Assembly (NCBI RefSeq): GCF_019974155.1
Contig: NZ_AP025158.1
Span: 1,612,001-1,676,000 of the forward strand
From: Thermus thermophilus
GTDB lineage: Bacteria; Deinococcota; Deinococci; Deinococcales; Thermaceae
Direction of reading: 5' to 3'
Length of the DNA stretch: 64,000 bases
Under the pieces are notes generated by a model, which searched no databases, was not told the DNA's origin, and worked only from the letters and a program-made list of their open reading frames with translations. The position numbers were made by a program, and so were the translations under genes. Positions 14,722-22,943 of the stretch are shown here, piece by piece. Within the stretch, counting starts at the first letter, position 1. Each line of letters starts with the position of its first letter.

Positions 14722-16308
14722 CTAGTCTAGCCGCACCACCACGCCCTCGTCCGGGCGCAAGAAGAGCCTTTCCCCCACCCTTTCCTCCCGGTCCAGGTGG
14801 GTGGAGAGGACCACCCTCCCCCCGCGCGGCAGCTCCAGGGCCTTCTCCTTCTCCGTGAGGTTCAAGGCCACAAGCCACCCCTCCCCCCGGAGGTAGGCGT
14901 AGACCCCCTCCCTCGCCCGGTAGGTGCGGTAGGCCCCGTAGAGGAGGTCGGGGTCCTTCCTCAAGGCGATGAGGCGGCGCACCAGGTGGAGCATGGAGCG
15001 GGGATCTTGCTCCTGGGCGGCCACGTTCCGGGTCTTGTAGTCGGGGTTCACGGGAAGCCAGGGCTCCACGGTGGAAAAGCCCGCGAAGGGGGTGTCGTCC
15101 CACTGCATGGGGGTCCGCTCGGGGTCCCGGCCCGGGGGCAGGTTGTGCTCCCCCAGGCGGTCCTTCTGGCGGAGGGCGGCGGGGTCTTGCACCCTCTCCG
15201 GGGGGATCTCCCCGTTCTTCATCCCGATCTCGTCCCCGTAGTACCAGGTGGGGGTACCCCTCAAGGTGAAAAGGAGCATGGCCGCGACCCGGGCCTGGGC
15301 CTCCCCCAGGCGGGAGGCGAGACGGGGCTGGTCGTGGTTGCCGAGGACCCAGTTGGGCCAGTCCCAGCGGGTGAGGAGGCTCTCGTACTCCTCCACGATG
15401 CGGGCCAGGTTCTCGGGCCTCCAGTCGGGAAGCCCCCGGAAGATGAGGTGGAAGTTGAAGGGCAGGTGGCACCCGGCCTGGTAGTAGCGCACGAGCTGGG
15501 GGTAGGGAAGGTAGATCTCCCCCACCATCACCCGCTCCCGCCCGGGCTCGGAGAACTCGTCCAGGACCTGGCGCATCTCCCGCACGTAGGCGTAGGTCTC
15601 CGGCTGGTCCTCGGTGAAGATGTGGAGGTGGCGGCCCCGGTCCCACATGCCCGGGCGCCAGTCGGGGTTTCCGGGCTCATCCCGAAAGAGGAGGTCCTCG
15701 GCGAGAAGCCAGAGGACGTCCACCCGGAAGCCGTCCACCCCGCGCCTGAGCCAGAAGCGCATCACCTCGTAAATGGCCTCCCGCACCTCGGGGTTTCGCC
15801 AGTTGAGGTCGGGCTGCTCGGGGAGGAACTGGTGGAGGTAGTACTGGCCCGTCGCCTCGTCCAGGGTCCAGGCGGGGCCGCCGAAGAAGCTCTGCCAGTT
15901 GTTGGGGGGGCCGCCGTCCGGAGCGGGGTCTTTCCAGATGTACCAGTCCCGTTTGGGGCTATTCCGGGAGGCGCGGGACTCCAAGAACCAGGGGTGCTCG
16001 CTGGAGGTGTGGTTCGGCACCAGGTCCACGAGGACCCTAAGCCCTAGGGCGTGGGCCTCCTCTAGGAGCCGGTCAAAGTCCTGAAGGGTCCCGAAGATGG
16101 GGTCCACGTCGCAGTGGTCGGCCACGTCGTAGCCGAAGTCCTTCATGGGGCTTTTGTAGAAGGGGGAAAGCCAGAGGGCGTCCACCCCCAAGGACTTGAG
16201 GTAGGGAAGCCGCCTGCGCACCCCCTCGAGGTCCCCCACCCCGTCCCCGTTCGTGTCCTGGAAGCTCCGGGGGTAAACCTGGTAGATGACCGCTTCTTTC
16301 CACCACAT
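14722..16308 (-). CDS. GH13 alpha-glucosidase / oligo-1,6-glucosidase
   Basis: A 528-residue cytoplasmic glycoside hydrolase of family 13. All catalytic regions are present: DLVPNHTSSEHPW near 98, GVDGFRVDVLWLL near 195 (nucleophile Asp), VMVGEIYLPYP near 254 (acid/base Glu) and VLGNHDQPRLASR near 326. Opening WWKEAVIYQVYPRSFQDTNG is typical. There is no signal peptide. The family cleaves short alpha-glucosides; the exact linkage needs assay. It lies 4 bases downstream of the frameshifted small gene. Confidence 0.93.
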   Translation of the reverse strand: MWWKEAVIYQVYPRSFQDTNGDGVGDLEGVRRRLPYLKSLGVDALWLSPFYKSPMKDFGYDVADHCDVDPIFGTLQDFDRLLEEAHALGLRVLVDLVPNHTSSEHPWFLESRASRNSPKRDWYIWKDPAPDGGPPNNWQSFFGGPAWTLDEATGQYYLHQFLPEQPDLNWRNPEVREAIYEVMRFWLRRGVDGFRVDVLWLLAEDLLFRDEPGNPDWRPGMWDRGRHLHIFTEDQPETYAYVREMRQVLDEFSEPGRERVMVGEIYLPYPQLVRYYQAGCHLPFNFHLIFRGLPDWRPENLARIVEEYESLLTRWDWPNWVLGNHDQPRLASRLGEAQARVAAMLLFTLRGTPTWYYGDEIGMKNGEIPPERVQDPAALRQKDRLGEHNLPPGRDPERTPMQWDDTPFAGFSTVEPWLPVNPDYKTRNVAAQEQDPRSMLHLVRRLIALRKDPDLLYGAYRTYRAREGVYAYLRGEGWLVALNLTEKEKALELPRGGRVVLSTHLDREERVGERLFLRPDEGVVVRLD

Positions 16309-16312
16309 GGCC

Positions 16313-16517
16313 TCAGTCTACACCCGGGCCTGGAAGCTCTTCCAGAGGGTGGAAACGGGGAACCTCCCGCCCCTCCACCACCGCCTTGGCGAGCCAGAGG
16401 GAAAGGGGCCGCGCCCAAAGCCCCCGCTCCCCGTAGACCGCGAGGGGTTCCCCCGTCTCCGAGGGGCGGACCAGGAAGAGGACCCGGTAAGGCCCCCCCT
16501 TTGTAGGGGCGGCACAC
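16313..16517 (-). pseudogene. Small gene between ttuA and the glucosidase, broken or slippage-read at a G7 run
   Basis: The 205-base gap between ttuA and the glucosidase reads as a protein only if one G is skipped. A GTG at 16517 (7 bases after the ttuA stop) gives VCRPYKGG up to a run of seven G at 16492-16498; after a one-base shift the frame continues RVLFLVRPSETGEPLAVYG ... AVVEGREVPRFHPLEELPG to a TGA at 16313-16315, 4 bases before the next ATG. The restored protein has about 67 residues. The tight fit and the protein-like second part argue for a gene. It may be a true mutation, a sequencing error, or transcription slippage, which Thermus uses in dnaX. Confidence 0.5.
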
Positions 16518-16524
16518 CCCGGGC

Positions 16525-17490
16525 TTAACCGACACGGAGGGGCTCCACCCGTGGCCGGAAGCGGGCCTCCTCCGGCAGGAGTTTCCGCTTCTTGGCCCGC
16601 CGGTAGACGGCGTCCCACATGCGGCAGAAGGCGCACACCGCCCCCGTGGTGGGGTAGCCGCACCGCTCGCACTCCCTCAGGGCCACCTCCTCCCCGGGCT
16701 GCAGGCGAGGCTTGATCTTCTCCAGGAAGCCCTCGAGGAAGCGGAGCTTGGCCCCGGGCATCTCCTTCTCCACCAGGTTCAGGGCCTCCTTGTAGAGGAG
16801 GCTCTTCGCCCCCTTGGCGTTCGGGCACTCCTCGTGGAGGTAGCGGATCCCCCTAAGGAGGGTGTAGGAGAGGACCTCTCTCTCGCTAAAGCGGTAGAAG
16901 GGCTTGACCCGGGCGGCGAGGCCGGGCTTTTCCGGCAGGACGGGCCCCTGGCGGGAAAGGGTTTCCTCCTGGGGGTTCAGGAGGTTCCCGAAGAGGACGG
17001 CGGCCTCATCGTCCAGGTTGTGGCCCGTGGCCACCACGCGGAAGCCCTCCTCCACCGCCACCTGGTTGAGGATGTAGCGCTTGGAAAGCCCGCAGGCGGA
17101 GCAGGCCACCCGCCCGGAAAGCCGGGCGAGCTCGGGGACCCCGAAGCCGTAGGCCTCCTTCAGGTCCACCACCCATAGCTCCAGGCCCCTTTCCCGGGCG
17201 AAGGCCTGGGTGACCTCGAGGCTCCTCTTGGAGTACTCCCCGATGCCGAGCTCAATGTGGAGCCCCACGGCCTGGTAGCCCAGGCGGCTTAGCACGTCCC
17301 AAAGGGCCAGGGAGTCCTTCCCCCCCGAGACCGCCACCAAAACCCTCTCCCCGGGGAGGAGCATCCGGTGGCGGCGGATGGCCCTCTCCGTCTCCTTGAC
17401 GAACCAGTCCAGGTAGTGCTCCCGGCAGAGGGCGAGCCCCCGGGACTTCATCTCCACCTGGGCCTTTTGGCCACAGACCTTGCAGACCAC
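16525..17490 (-). CDS. ttuA: tRNA-5-methyluridine(54) 2-sulfurtransferase
   Basis: A 321-residue ATP-pyrophosphatase that thiolates T54 of tRNA to 2-thioribothymidine, a thermostability modification. It has an N-terminal zinc finger (CKVCGQ...CREH, residues 3-25), the PP-loop VAVSGGKDSLAL near 52, the iron-sulfur cysteines in VACSACGLSK (about 130-133) and HEECPNAK (about 222), and a C-terminal zinc finger CERCGY...CAFC. It starts at a GTG one base after the ttuB stop, so the sulfur carrier and its acceptor enzyme are co-translated. Confidence 0.95.
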   Translation of the reverse strand: MVCKVCGQKAQVEMKSRGLALCREHYLDWFVKETERAIRRHRMLLPGERVLVAVSGGKDSLALWDVLSRLGYQAVGLHIELGIGEYSKRSLEVTQAFARERGLELWVVDLKEAYGFGVPELARLSGRVACSACGLSKRYILNQVAVEEGFRVVATGHNLDDEAAVLFGNLLNPQEETLSRQGPVLPEKPGLAARVKPFYRFSEREVLSYTLLRGIRYLHEECPNAKGAKSLLYKEALNLVEKEMPGAKLRFLEGFLEKIKPRLQPGEEVALRECERCGYPTTGAVCAFCRMWDAVYRRAKKRKLLPEEARFRPRVEPLRVG

Positions 17491-17491
17491 G

Positions 17492-17689
17492 TTACCCTCC
17501 CGAGATGGCGGAGAGGACCTCTATGGTGTCCTCCTCGCGCACCTCATCCTCCAGGGTGAGGAGCTCCTCGCCCCGCACCGCCACCACGGTCTCCGGGTTC
17601 AGGCCGAGCTCCTCCAGGACCTGCCTCAGGGGCCGGTTCCCCTTGACCTCCACCTCCTTGCGCTCGGGCAGGCGCAGAACGACCCTCAC
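17492..17689 (-). CDS. ttuB: Ubiquitin-like sulfur carrier TtuB
   Basis: A 65-residue beta-grasp protein ending in AISGG. The C-terminal glycine is thiocarboxylated and delivers sulfur to TtuA; TtuB is also known to form ubiquitin-like covalent conjugates in Thermus. The body (VVLRLPERKEVEVKGNRPL, then ETVVAVRGEELLTLEDEV) fits the ThiS/MoaD fold. It starts at a GTG 4 bases after acuC. Confidence 0.93.
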   Translation of the reverse strand: MRVVLRLPERKEVEVKGNRPLRQVLEELGLNPETVVAVRGEELLTLEDEVREEDTIEVLSAISGG

Positions 17690-17693
17690 CCCG

Positions 17694-18821
17694 CTAGTGT
17701 AGCAGGTGGGGGGCCACGAGCTCCGTGAGCCGCTGCAAGGTCAGGCGGTTCCGCTTCGCGATCTCCTCCCGCCTGGGAATCTCCGGATAGGCCCCTTCGG
17801 GGTCGTGGAGGGTGGGGGTGAGGGGCTTGCCGAGCCGCGCTTCCCAGGTGCTAAGCCACCCCTCGGGAAGGCGCTCGGGGAGGGGAAGGCCGTGGAAGAC
17901 GTGGTAGAGAAGGGCCCAGACCCTGACCGCCGCATCCAGGCTGTACCCGCCCCCCAAGGTGAAGAGGACCCTCCCTCCGGCGTAGGCCTCGGCGTACTCC
18001 AGGAGGAGGCGGAAAAGCCGCTCGTAGGCCCGGGTGGTGAGGAGGAGGTCGGCCAAGGGGTCCAGGTAGTGGGCGTCCGCCCCCGCCTGGACCACGAGGA
18101 CGTCGGGGCGGAAGGCCTTTAGGGCCCAGGGCACCAGGGCCTGGAAGACCTCGAGGTAGCTCTCGTCCTCGGTGAAGGGCTCCAGGGGGAGGTTGAGCTT
18201 CTTCCCCAGGCCCGCCCCCCGGCCGATCTCGTAGACGTGCCCTGTGCCGGGAAAGAGGTAGCGTCCCGACTCGTGGAGGCTTAGGGTGAGGACCTCCCCC
18301 TCCTCGTAGTGGATCCACTGCACCCCGTCCCCGTGGTGGACGTCAATGTCCACGTAGGCCACGCGGAGCCCGGCCCGGGTCATGTGGCGGATGGCCACGG
18401 AGAGGTCGTTGTAGACGCAAAACCCCGAGGCCCGGTCGTACTGGGCGTGGTGGAGGCCCCCGCCCAGCTGCAAGACCCGCCTCTCCCCGGCCAAAATCCT
18501 TCTCGCCCCCTCCAGGGTCCCCCCCACCAGGACCCGGGCCGCCCGGTCCATGCCGGGGAAGACGGGGGTATCCCCCGTGCCCAGGCCGTAGTGCTCCAGG
18601 TCGGGGGAAAGCTCCCCCCGGCTTGCCGCCTCCACCCGCCTCACCAGGCGCTCGGAGTGGACCCAAAGCACCTCCTCCCTCGAGGCCTCAGGGGGGCTAA
18701 GGGGCGCCCGCCACACCCCGAGGGCCTGGAGGAGGGAGGTGAGCATCTCCAGGCGCACCGGGCTGAAGGGATGGTCGGGCCCGAAGTTGTAGAGGCGGTA
18801 CTCCTCCCGGTAGATCACCAT
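17694..18821 (-). CDS. acuC: Histone-deacetylase-family protein (AcuC-like)
   Basis: A 375-residue class I/II deacetylase-fold enzyme. Metal and catalytic motifs are intact: GGLHHAQYDRASGFC near 132, YVDIDVHHGDGVQ near 167, GADAHYLDPLADLLL near 253 and TLGGGYSLDAAVRVW near 290. Bacterial AcuC removes acetyl groups from proteins such as acetyl-CoA synthetase; here the substrate is unknown. Its start overlaps the end of the CBS-ACT gene by 7 bases, and ttuB follows after 4 bases. Confidence 0.9.
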   Translation of the reverse strand: MVIYREEYRLYNFGPDHPFSPVRLEMLTSLLQALGVWRAPLSPPEASREEVLWVHSERLVRRVEAASRGELSPDLEHYGLGTGDTPVFPGMDRAARVLVGGTLEGARRILAGERRVLQLGGGLHHAQYDRASGFCVYNDLSVAIRHMTRAGLRVAYVDIDVHHGDGVQWIHYEEGEVLTLSLHESGRYLFPGTGHVYEIGRGAGLGKKLNLPLEPFTEDESYLEVFQALVPWALKAFRPDVLVVQAGADAHYLDPLADLLLTTRAYERLFRLLLEYAEAYAGGRVLFTLGGGYSLDAAVRVWALLYHVFHGLPLPERLPEGWLSTWEARLGKPLTPTLHDPEGAYPEIPRREEIAKRNRLTLQRLTELVAPHLLH

Positions 18822-19441
18822 GGCTTTTTGGGGGGCCAGAGGACGTCAAACCCCTCCCGGCGCAGGGCCTCCGCCAGGGGGTGGGTCTCCAGGGTGTTCA
18901 CCCGCACCACCGCCCGCACGAACTCCCCCTCCTCCGGGTAGGAGAGGAGGGAGTGGATGTTCACCCCCCGCCCCGCCAGAAACCCCGTGAGGCGGGCAAG
19001 CTCCCCCACCCGGTCCGGCAGGCGCACCTCCAGGCGGCCCGAGGGCTCCGTGACCCCGGTGAGCCTGAGGAGGGCGTCCAGGAGGTCAATCCCCGTGACG
19101 ATGCCCACTAGGGCGCCGTCCTCGAGGACGGGCAGGCACCCGATCTTCCGCTCCCGCATCACCCGGGCCGCCTCCTCCACGGGGTCTAAGGGGTGGGCGG
19201 TGACCACCTCTCGGGTCATCACCTCCTCCACCCGCGTGCACCCGGGGCAGGGCCCCTTGGGGTTCAGGTGGCTCGTGGCCAGGCGGATGTCCCGGTCGGT
19301 AATGATGCCCACCAGCCTCCCCTCCGCCACCACGGGGAGGTGGCGGATGCCCTTTTCCAGGAGGAGCCCGTAGGCGTCCTCGAGGGTCACCTCCGGCCCC
19401 ACGGTGAGGACGGGGCCCTTCATCACGTCCCTTACCAGCAT
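18815..19441 (-). CDS. acuB: CBS-pair plus ACT domain protein (AcuB-like)
   Basis: A 208-residue protein with two CBS motifs (VRDVMKGPVLTVGPEVTLED at 3-22, and VEEVMTREVVTAHPLDPVEE near 72) and a C-terminal ACT domain (DRVGELARLTGFLAGRGVNI near 144). An unusual CPGCTR joins the two CBS halves and could bind a metal or react with thiols. CBS and ACT domains sense adenine nucleotides and small metabolites. It is the first gene of the 19441-to-13339 unit, as acuB precedes acuC in Bacillus. Confidence 0.87.
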   Translation of the reverse strand: MLVRDVMKGPVLTVGPEVTLEDAYGLLLEKGIRHLPVVAEGRLVGIITDRDIRLATSHLNPKGPCPGCTRVEEVMTREVVTAHPLDPVEEAARVMRERKIGCLPVLEDGALVGIVTGIDLLDALLRLTGVTEPSGRLEVRLPDRVGELARLTGFLAGRGVNIHSLLSYPEEGEFVRAVVRVNTLETHPLAEALRREGFDVLWPPKKPW

Positions 19442-19447
19442 GGGGCC

Positions 19448-19453
19448 AGTATA
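19448..19453 (-). promoter_or_regulatory. Leaderless -10 box of the acuB operon
   Basis: TATACT on the minus strand, 6 bases before the acuB ATG. No convincing -35 box is seen 16-19 bp upstream (GGTAGG region). It is the only clear promoter for the eight genes down to 13339. Confidence 0.65.
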
Positions 19454-19481
19454 CGGCGAAAGGACCCAGGCCTACCGGGGC

Positions 19482-19508
19482 CCCCATCCCGGCTACGCCG
19501 GGATGGGG
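19482..19508 (-). terminator. Hairpin ending the dpp operon
   Basis: A perfect 12-bp stem, CCCCATCCCGGC / GCCGGGATGGGG, with a TAC loop, 5 bases after the dppF stop. There is no adjacent T run on the minus strand. Confidence 0.65.
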
Positions 19509-19513
19509 TGGCC

Positions 19514-20497
19514 CTAGAGGATGTCGTCCCGGATGCAGGCCTTGTAGTGGCCCGGGGCCACCTCCTTGAGCTCGGGCACCACCTGGGCGCACTCGGGCAG
19601 GGCGTAGCGGCACCGCGTGCGGAAGACGCACCCCGAGGGCGGGTTGATGGGCGAGGGAATGTCCCCCTGGAGCACGATCCGCTCCCGCTTCACCGTGGGG
19701 TCGGGAATGGGCACCGCCGAAAGCAGGGCCTCCGTGTAGGGGTGCTTGGGGTTGCGGTAAAGCTCCCGGGCGGGGGCGAGCTCCATCACCTTCCCCAGGT
19801 ACATCACCGCCACCCGGTCGGAGATGTACTCCACCACCGCCAGGTCGTGGGCGATGAAGAGCAGGGTGAGGCCAAGCTCCTCCTTCAAGTCCTGCAGGAG
19901 GTTCACCACCTGCGCCTGGATGGACACGTCCAGGGCGGAAACCGGCTCGTCCGCCACGATGAACTCTGGGGCCACCGCCAGGGCGCGGGCGATCCCGATC
20001 CTTTGCCTCTGCCCCCCGGAGAACTCGTGGGGGTAACGGCGCATGTGGTCCGGGGAAAGCCCCACGAGCTTCAAAAGCTCCGCCACCCGCTCCATGCGTT
20101 CCTTCGGGGTCTTCCCGATCCCGTGGATGAGGAGGGGCTCGGCGATGATGTCCCCCACGGTCATCCGCGGGTTCAGGGAGCTGAAGGGGTCCTGGAAGAT
20201 GATCTGCATCCGGCGCCGGAAGGGCCTGAGCTTCTCCCGGGGAAGCTCCGTGATGTCCTGCCCGTCAAAGAAAATCCTACCCCCCGTGGGCTCAATCAGC
20301 CGGAGAAGCGTGCGCCCCACCGTGGTCTTCCCGCTCCCCGACTCCCCCACAAGCCCAAGCACCTCCCCCCTCCGGATGGCGAAGGACACCCCGTCCACCG
20401 CCTTGACGCTCGCCACCACCCGGGAAAGCACCCCGCCCCGGAGGGGGAAGTGCTTCTTTAGGTCCCGCACCTCCACGAGGACGCCGTTCGCGCTCAC
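19514..20497 (-). CDS. dppF: Peptide ABC transporter ATP-binding subunit (DppF/OppF)
   Basis: A 327-residue ABC ATPase. Walker [19 protein letters not shown] near 55, signature [16 protein letters not shown] near 160, Walker [13 protein letters not shown] near 180, and the oligopeptide-transporter C-terminal cysteine cluster ([14 protein letters not shown]) for a 4Fe-4S site. The start chosen is the GTG overlapping the dppD stop by 4 bases; longer N-terminal readings in the frame look non-coding. It energises peptide uptake with DppD. Confidence 0.92.
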   Translation of the reverse strand: MSANGVLVEVRDLKKHFPLRGGVLSRVVASVKAVDGVSFAIRRGEVLGLVGESGSGKTTVGRTLLRLIEPTGGRIFFDGQDITELPREKLRPFRRRMQIIFQDPFSSLNPRMTVGDIIAEPLLIHGIGKTPKERMERVAELLKLVGLSPDHMRRYPHEFSGGQRQRIGIARALAVAPEFIVADEPVSALDVSIQAQVVNLLQDLKEELGLTLLFIAHDLAVVEYISDRVAVMYLGKVMELAPARELYRNPKHPYTEALLSAVPIPDPTVKRERIVLQGDIPSPINPPSGCVFRTRCRYALPECAQVVPELKEVAPGHYKACIRDDIL

Positions 20498-21516
20498 GCC
20501 CCCACCCCCTTGCGGATCTCCCGCCAGCGCACGCACCTCACCCGGCGGCCCTCCCCCGCCTCCTCCAAGGGCGGCACCTCCCGATCGCACACCCCCTCCA
20601 CGTAGTACTTGCACCGCGGGTGGAAGGCGCACCCAGGCGGCAGGTACAAGGGGTTCGGCACGTTCCCAGGTATCGCCTCAAGCCGCTGCCGGTGCTCCGC
20701 CGCCAGGTCCAGCCGCGGCACCGAGTGCAAAAGCCCCTCCGTGTACGGGTGCAGCGGGCTCTGGAAAAGCGGCACCACGTCCGACTCCTCCACCGCCCGG
20801 CCCGCGTACATCACCACCACCCGGTCCGCCATCTCCGCCACCACCCCAAGGTTGTGGGTGATGAAGAGAATGCTCATCCCAATCTCCTCCTGGAGCTTCT
20901 TCATCAGCTCCAGGATCTGCGCCTGGATGGTCACGTCCAAGGCCGTGGTGGGCTCGTCCGCAATGAGGAGCGAGGGGTTGCAGGAGAGGGCCATGGCGAT
21001 CATCACCCGTTGCCGCATCCCCCCCGACATCTGGTGCGGGTAGTTGCTAAGCCGCTTCTTGGGCTCCGGAATCCCCACCAGCTCCAGCATGTGGGCGGCG
21101 AGCTCCATGGCCTCCTTGCGGCTCTTCCCCTGGTGGAGCATGATCGCCTCCGCGATCTGGTCCCCCACCGTGTACACGGGGTTCAGGGAGGTCATGGGCT
21201 CCTGGAAGATCATGGCGATGTCGTTCCCGCGAATCCGCCGCATCTCCGCCTCGGAAAGCTTGGTGAGGTCCCGGACCTTCCCGTCCTTCCCGCGGAACCA
21301 GATCTCCCCACCCACGATCCTCCCAGGCGGCGAGGGAATGAGCCGCATGATCGCCAACGAGGTCACGCTCTTCCCGCTCCCCGACTCCCCCACAACCGCC
21401 AGGGTCTCCCCCCTGTTCACGTGAAAGGAAACCCCGTCCACCGCCTTCACCACACCGTCGTCGGTGAAGAAGTGAACCTTTAGGTCCTTCACCTCTAGAA
21501 GGCGCTTTTCGTCCAT
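20494..21516 (-). CDS. dppD: Peptide ABC transporter ATP-binding subunit (DppD/OppD)
   Basis: A 340-residue ABC ATPase: Walker [21 protein letters not shown] near 40, signature [16 protein letters not shown] near 163, Walker [13 protein letters not shown] near 182, and the C-terminal [18 protein letters not shown] cysteine cluster of the Opp/Dpp family. A good ribosome site (GGAGGA) lies before the ATG and a promoter-like TATAAC upstream, so DppD and DppF may also be made from an internal transcript. Confidence 0.93.
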   Translation of the reverse strand: MDEKRLLEVKDLKVHFFTDDGVVKAVDGVSFHVNRGETLAVVGESGSGKSVTSLAIMRLIPSPPGRIVGGEIWFRGKDGKVRDLTKLSEAEMRRIRGNDIAMIFQEPMTSLNPVYTVGDQIAEAIMLHQGKSRKEAMELAAHMLELVGIPEPKKRLSNYPHQMSGGMRQRVMIAMALSCNPSLLIADEPTTALDVTIQAQILELMKKLQEEIGMSILFITHNLGVVAEMADRVVVMYAGRAVEESDVVPLFQSPLHPYTEGLLHSVPRLDLAAEHRQRLEAIPGNVPNPLYLPPGCAFHPRCKYYVEGVCDREVPPLEEAGEGRRVRCVRWREIRKGVGA

Positions 21517-21555
21517 GCCGTTTCCTCCGGGCGGTGCCCTGAGTCCACCTCATCC

Positions 21556-21561
21556 GTTATA
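21556..21561 (-). promoter_or_regulatory. Possible internal promoter before dppD
   Basis: TATAAC on the minus strand in the 73-bp gap between dppC and dppD, about 35 bases upstream of a GGAGGA ribosome site. No strong -35 box seen. Confidence 0.4.
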
Positions 21562-21589
21562 CGCCATGCCCCTCCCAAAGAAAACACCC

Positions 21590-22936
21590 TCACCGCCGCC
21601 GCCTCGGGTCAAAGGCGTCCCTCAGGCCGTCCCCCACGAAGTTCCAGGCCATGATGGAGACGAAGATGAAGAAGCCCGGCCAGAGCACCCAGGGGCGGTC
21701 CACGAAGCTGGCGAACCCCCCCTGCTGGGCCGCCTGGAGGAGGAGGCCCCAGCTGGTGTAGGGCTCCGTGACCCCAAGGCCCAGGAAGGACAGGCCCGAC
21801 TCGGCCAGGATGAAGCCGGGGATGGTGAGGGAGAGGCTCACGATGACGTAGCTCGCCGTGGCCGGGAGAACGTGCCGGGCCAGGATCCTGCCGTCCGAGG
21901 CCCCAAGGGCCCTGGCCGCCTGCACGTAGTCCTGCTCCCGCACCGAAAGCACCACCCCCCGCACCACCCGGGCGAGCCCACCCCAGCCGATGAAGCCGAG
22001 AAGCCCCACCACCAGGTAGAAGGTGGTGAGGGGGTCCACGTTGGTGGGGAAAACGGCCCGCAAGGAGATGAGGAGGAAGAGGGTGGGGATGGCGGCGATC
22101 ACCTCCACAAGCCGCATGATGAGGTTGTCCACGTCCACTTGGATGGGCCTAAAGGGCAAGGTGAGGGCGAGGAAGCCCACAAGCCAAAGGGCGGCAAGGA
22201 GGGCCAGGGCCTGGAAGAAGCCAAACCCTGTGAGGCGGATATAGGTCCAGGCGAGGTACAAGGCCCCCGCCGCAACCCCGCCCCAAAGGAGCCAGGACAG
22301 GGGCCCGAGCACAAGCCCCCGCCCCCGCCAGGCCCGAAGGGGAAGGGCGAGGACGAAGGGCCGCCCGGCGTAAAACCCCGCGATCCCCCCAAGGAGGAGG
22401 CCGAGGGCGAAGGAGACCAAGGCGGAGAGGATGCCGATGGTCAAGGACACCTGGGCCCCATAGACGAGGCGGCTGAAGAGGTCCCGGCCAAAGTTGTCCG
22501 TGCCCATGAGGAAGATCCTCCCCGGCGGGTCCACGCCGAAGAGGCGCAGGTCCGCGCGGAAGACGCGGAAGACGGTGTAGGGCTGGTCCGGCGTGCGGAC
22601 GAAGAAGCGGATGTAGAACTTGCCCTGGCTCGGGTCCTCCTCGTAGCGGGGCTGGAGGGAAACGGGGTCAATGGTGCGACGGGTGGCGTAGACGAAGGGA
22701 CGGGAAAGCCTCCCCGTTTCCGGGTCCACGAAGTGGATCCGCGTGGGCGGGTGATGCCCCTTCGGGGGGTAGAGCTCGTAGTAGTTGGGGTCGTAGGGGC
22801 TGAAAAAGCCGGCGAAGGCGGCTACGAAGTAAAGGACCAGGAGGATGCGCCCGCCCCAGACCGCCAGGCGGTGCCTGCGGAACTGGGCCCAGGCCACCTG
22901 GAAGAGGCTTTCCGACTTCGGCGCGAGGGCGTCCAT
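21590..22936 (-). CDS. dppC: Peptide ABC transporter permease (DppC)
   Basis: A 448-residue membrane subunit, about 150 residues longer than usual DppC. An N-terminal helix (GGRILLVLYFVAAFAGFFSP) is followed by a long periplasmic loop; the core permease begins at MGTDNFGRDLFSRLVYGAQV, and the EAA-type loop ALGASDGRILARHVLP comes late. Between them an insert (about 197-270) with two extra hydrophobic segments (WLLWGGVAAGALYLAW, ALALLAALWLVGFLALTL) replaces the usual short loop. It forms the channel with DppB. Confidence 0.9.
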   Translation of the reverse strand: MDALAPKSESLFQVAWAQFRRHRLAVWGGRILLVLYFVAAFAGFFSPYDPNYYELYPPKGHHPPTRIHFVDPETGRLSRPFVYATRRTIDPVSLQPRYEEDPSQGKFYIRFFVRTPDQPYTVFRVFRADLRLFGVDPPGRIFLMGTDNFGRDLFSRLVYGAQVSLTIGILSALVSFALGLLLGGIAGFYAGRPFVLALPLRAWRGRGLVLGPLSWLLWGGVAAGALYLAWTYIRLTGFGFFQALALLAALWLVGFLALTLPFRPIQVDVDNLIMRLVEVIAAIPTLFLLISLRAVFPTNVDPLTTFYLVVGLLGFIGWGGLARVVRGVVLSVREQDYVQAARALGASDGRILARHVLPATASYVIVSLSLTIPGFILAESGLSFLGLGVTEPYTSWGLLLQAAQQGGFASFVDRPWVLWPGFFIFVSIMAWNFVGDGLRDAFDPRRRR

Positions 22937-22943
22937 AAGCCTC

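Noticed and set aside
14797-16047. A 416-codon frame antisense to the GH13 glucosidase
   Set aside because: Shadow of a well-conserved enzyme gene; no motif of its own.
16318-16515. A 65-codon frame (MPPLQRGG...) in the ttuA-glucosidase gap
   Set aside because: Its Ser/Arg/Gly-rich composition looks non-coding; the frame after a one-base shift at the G7 run is much more protein-like.
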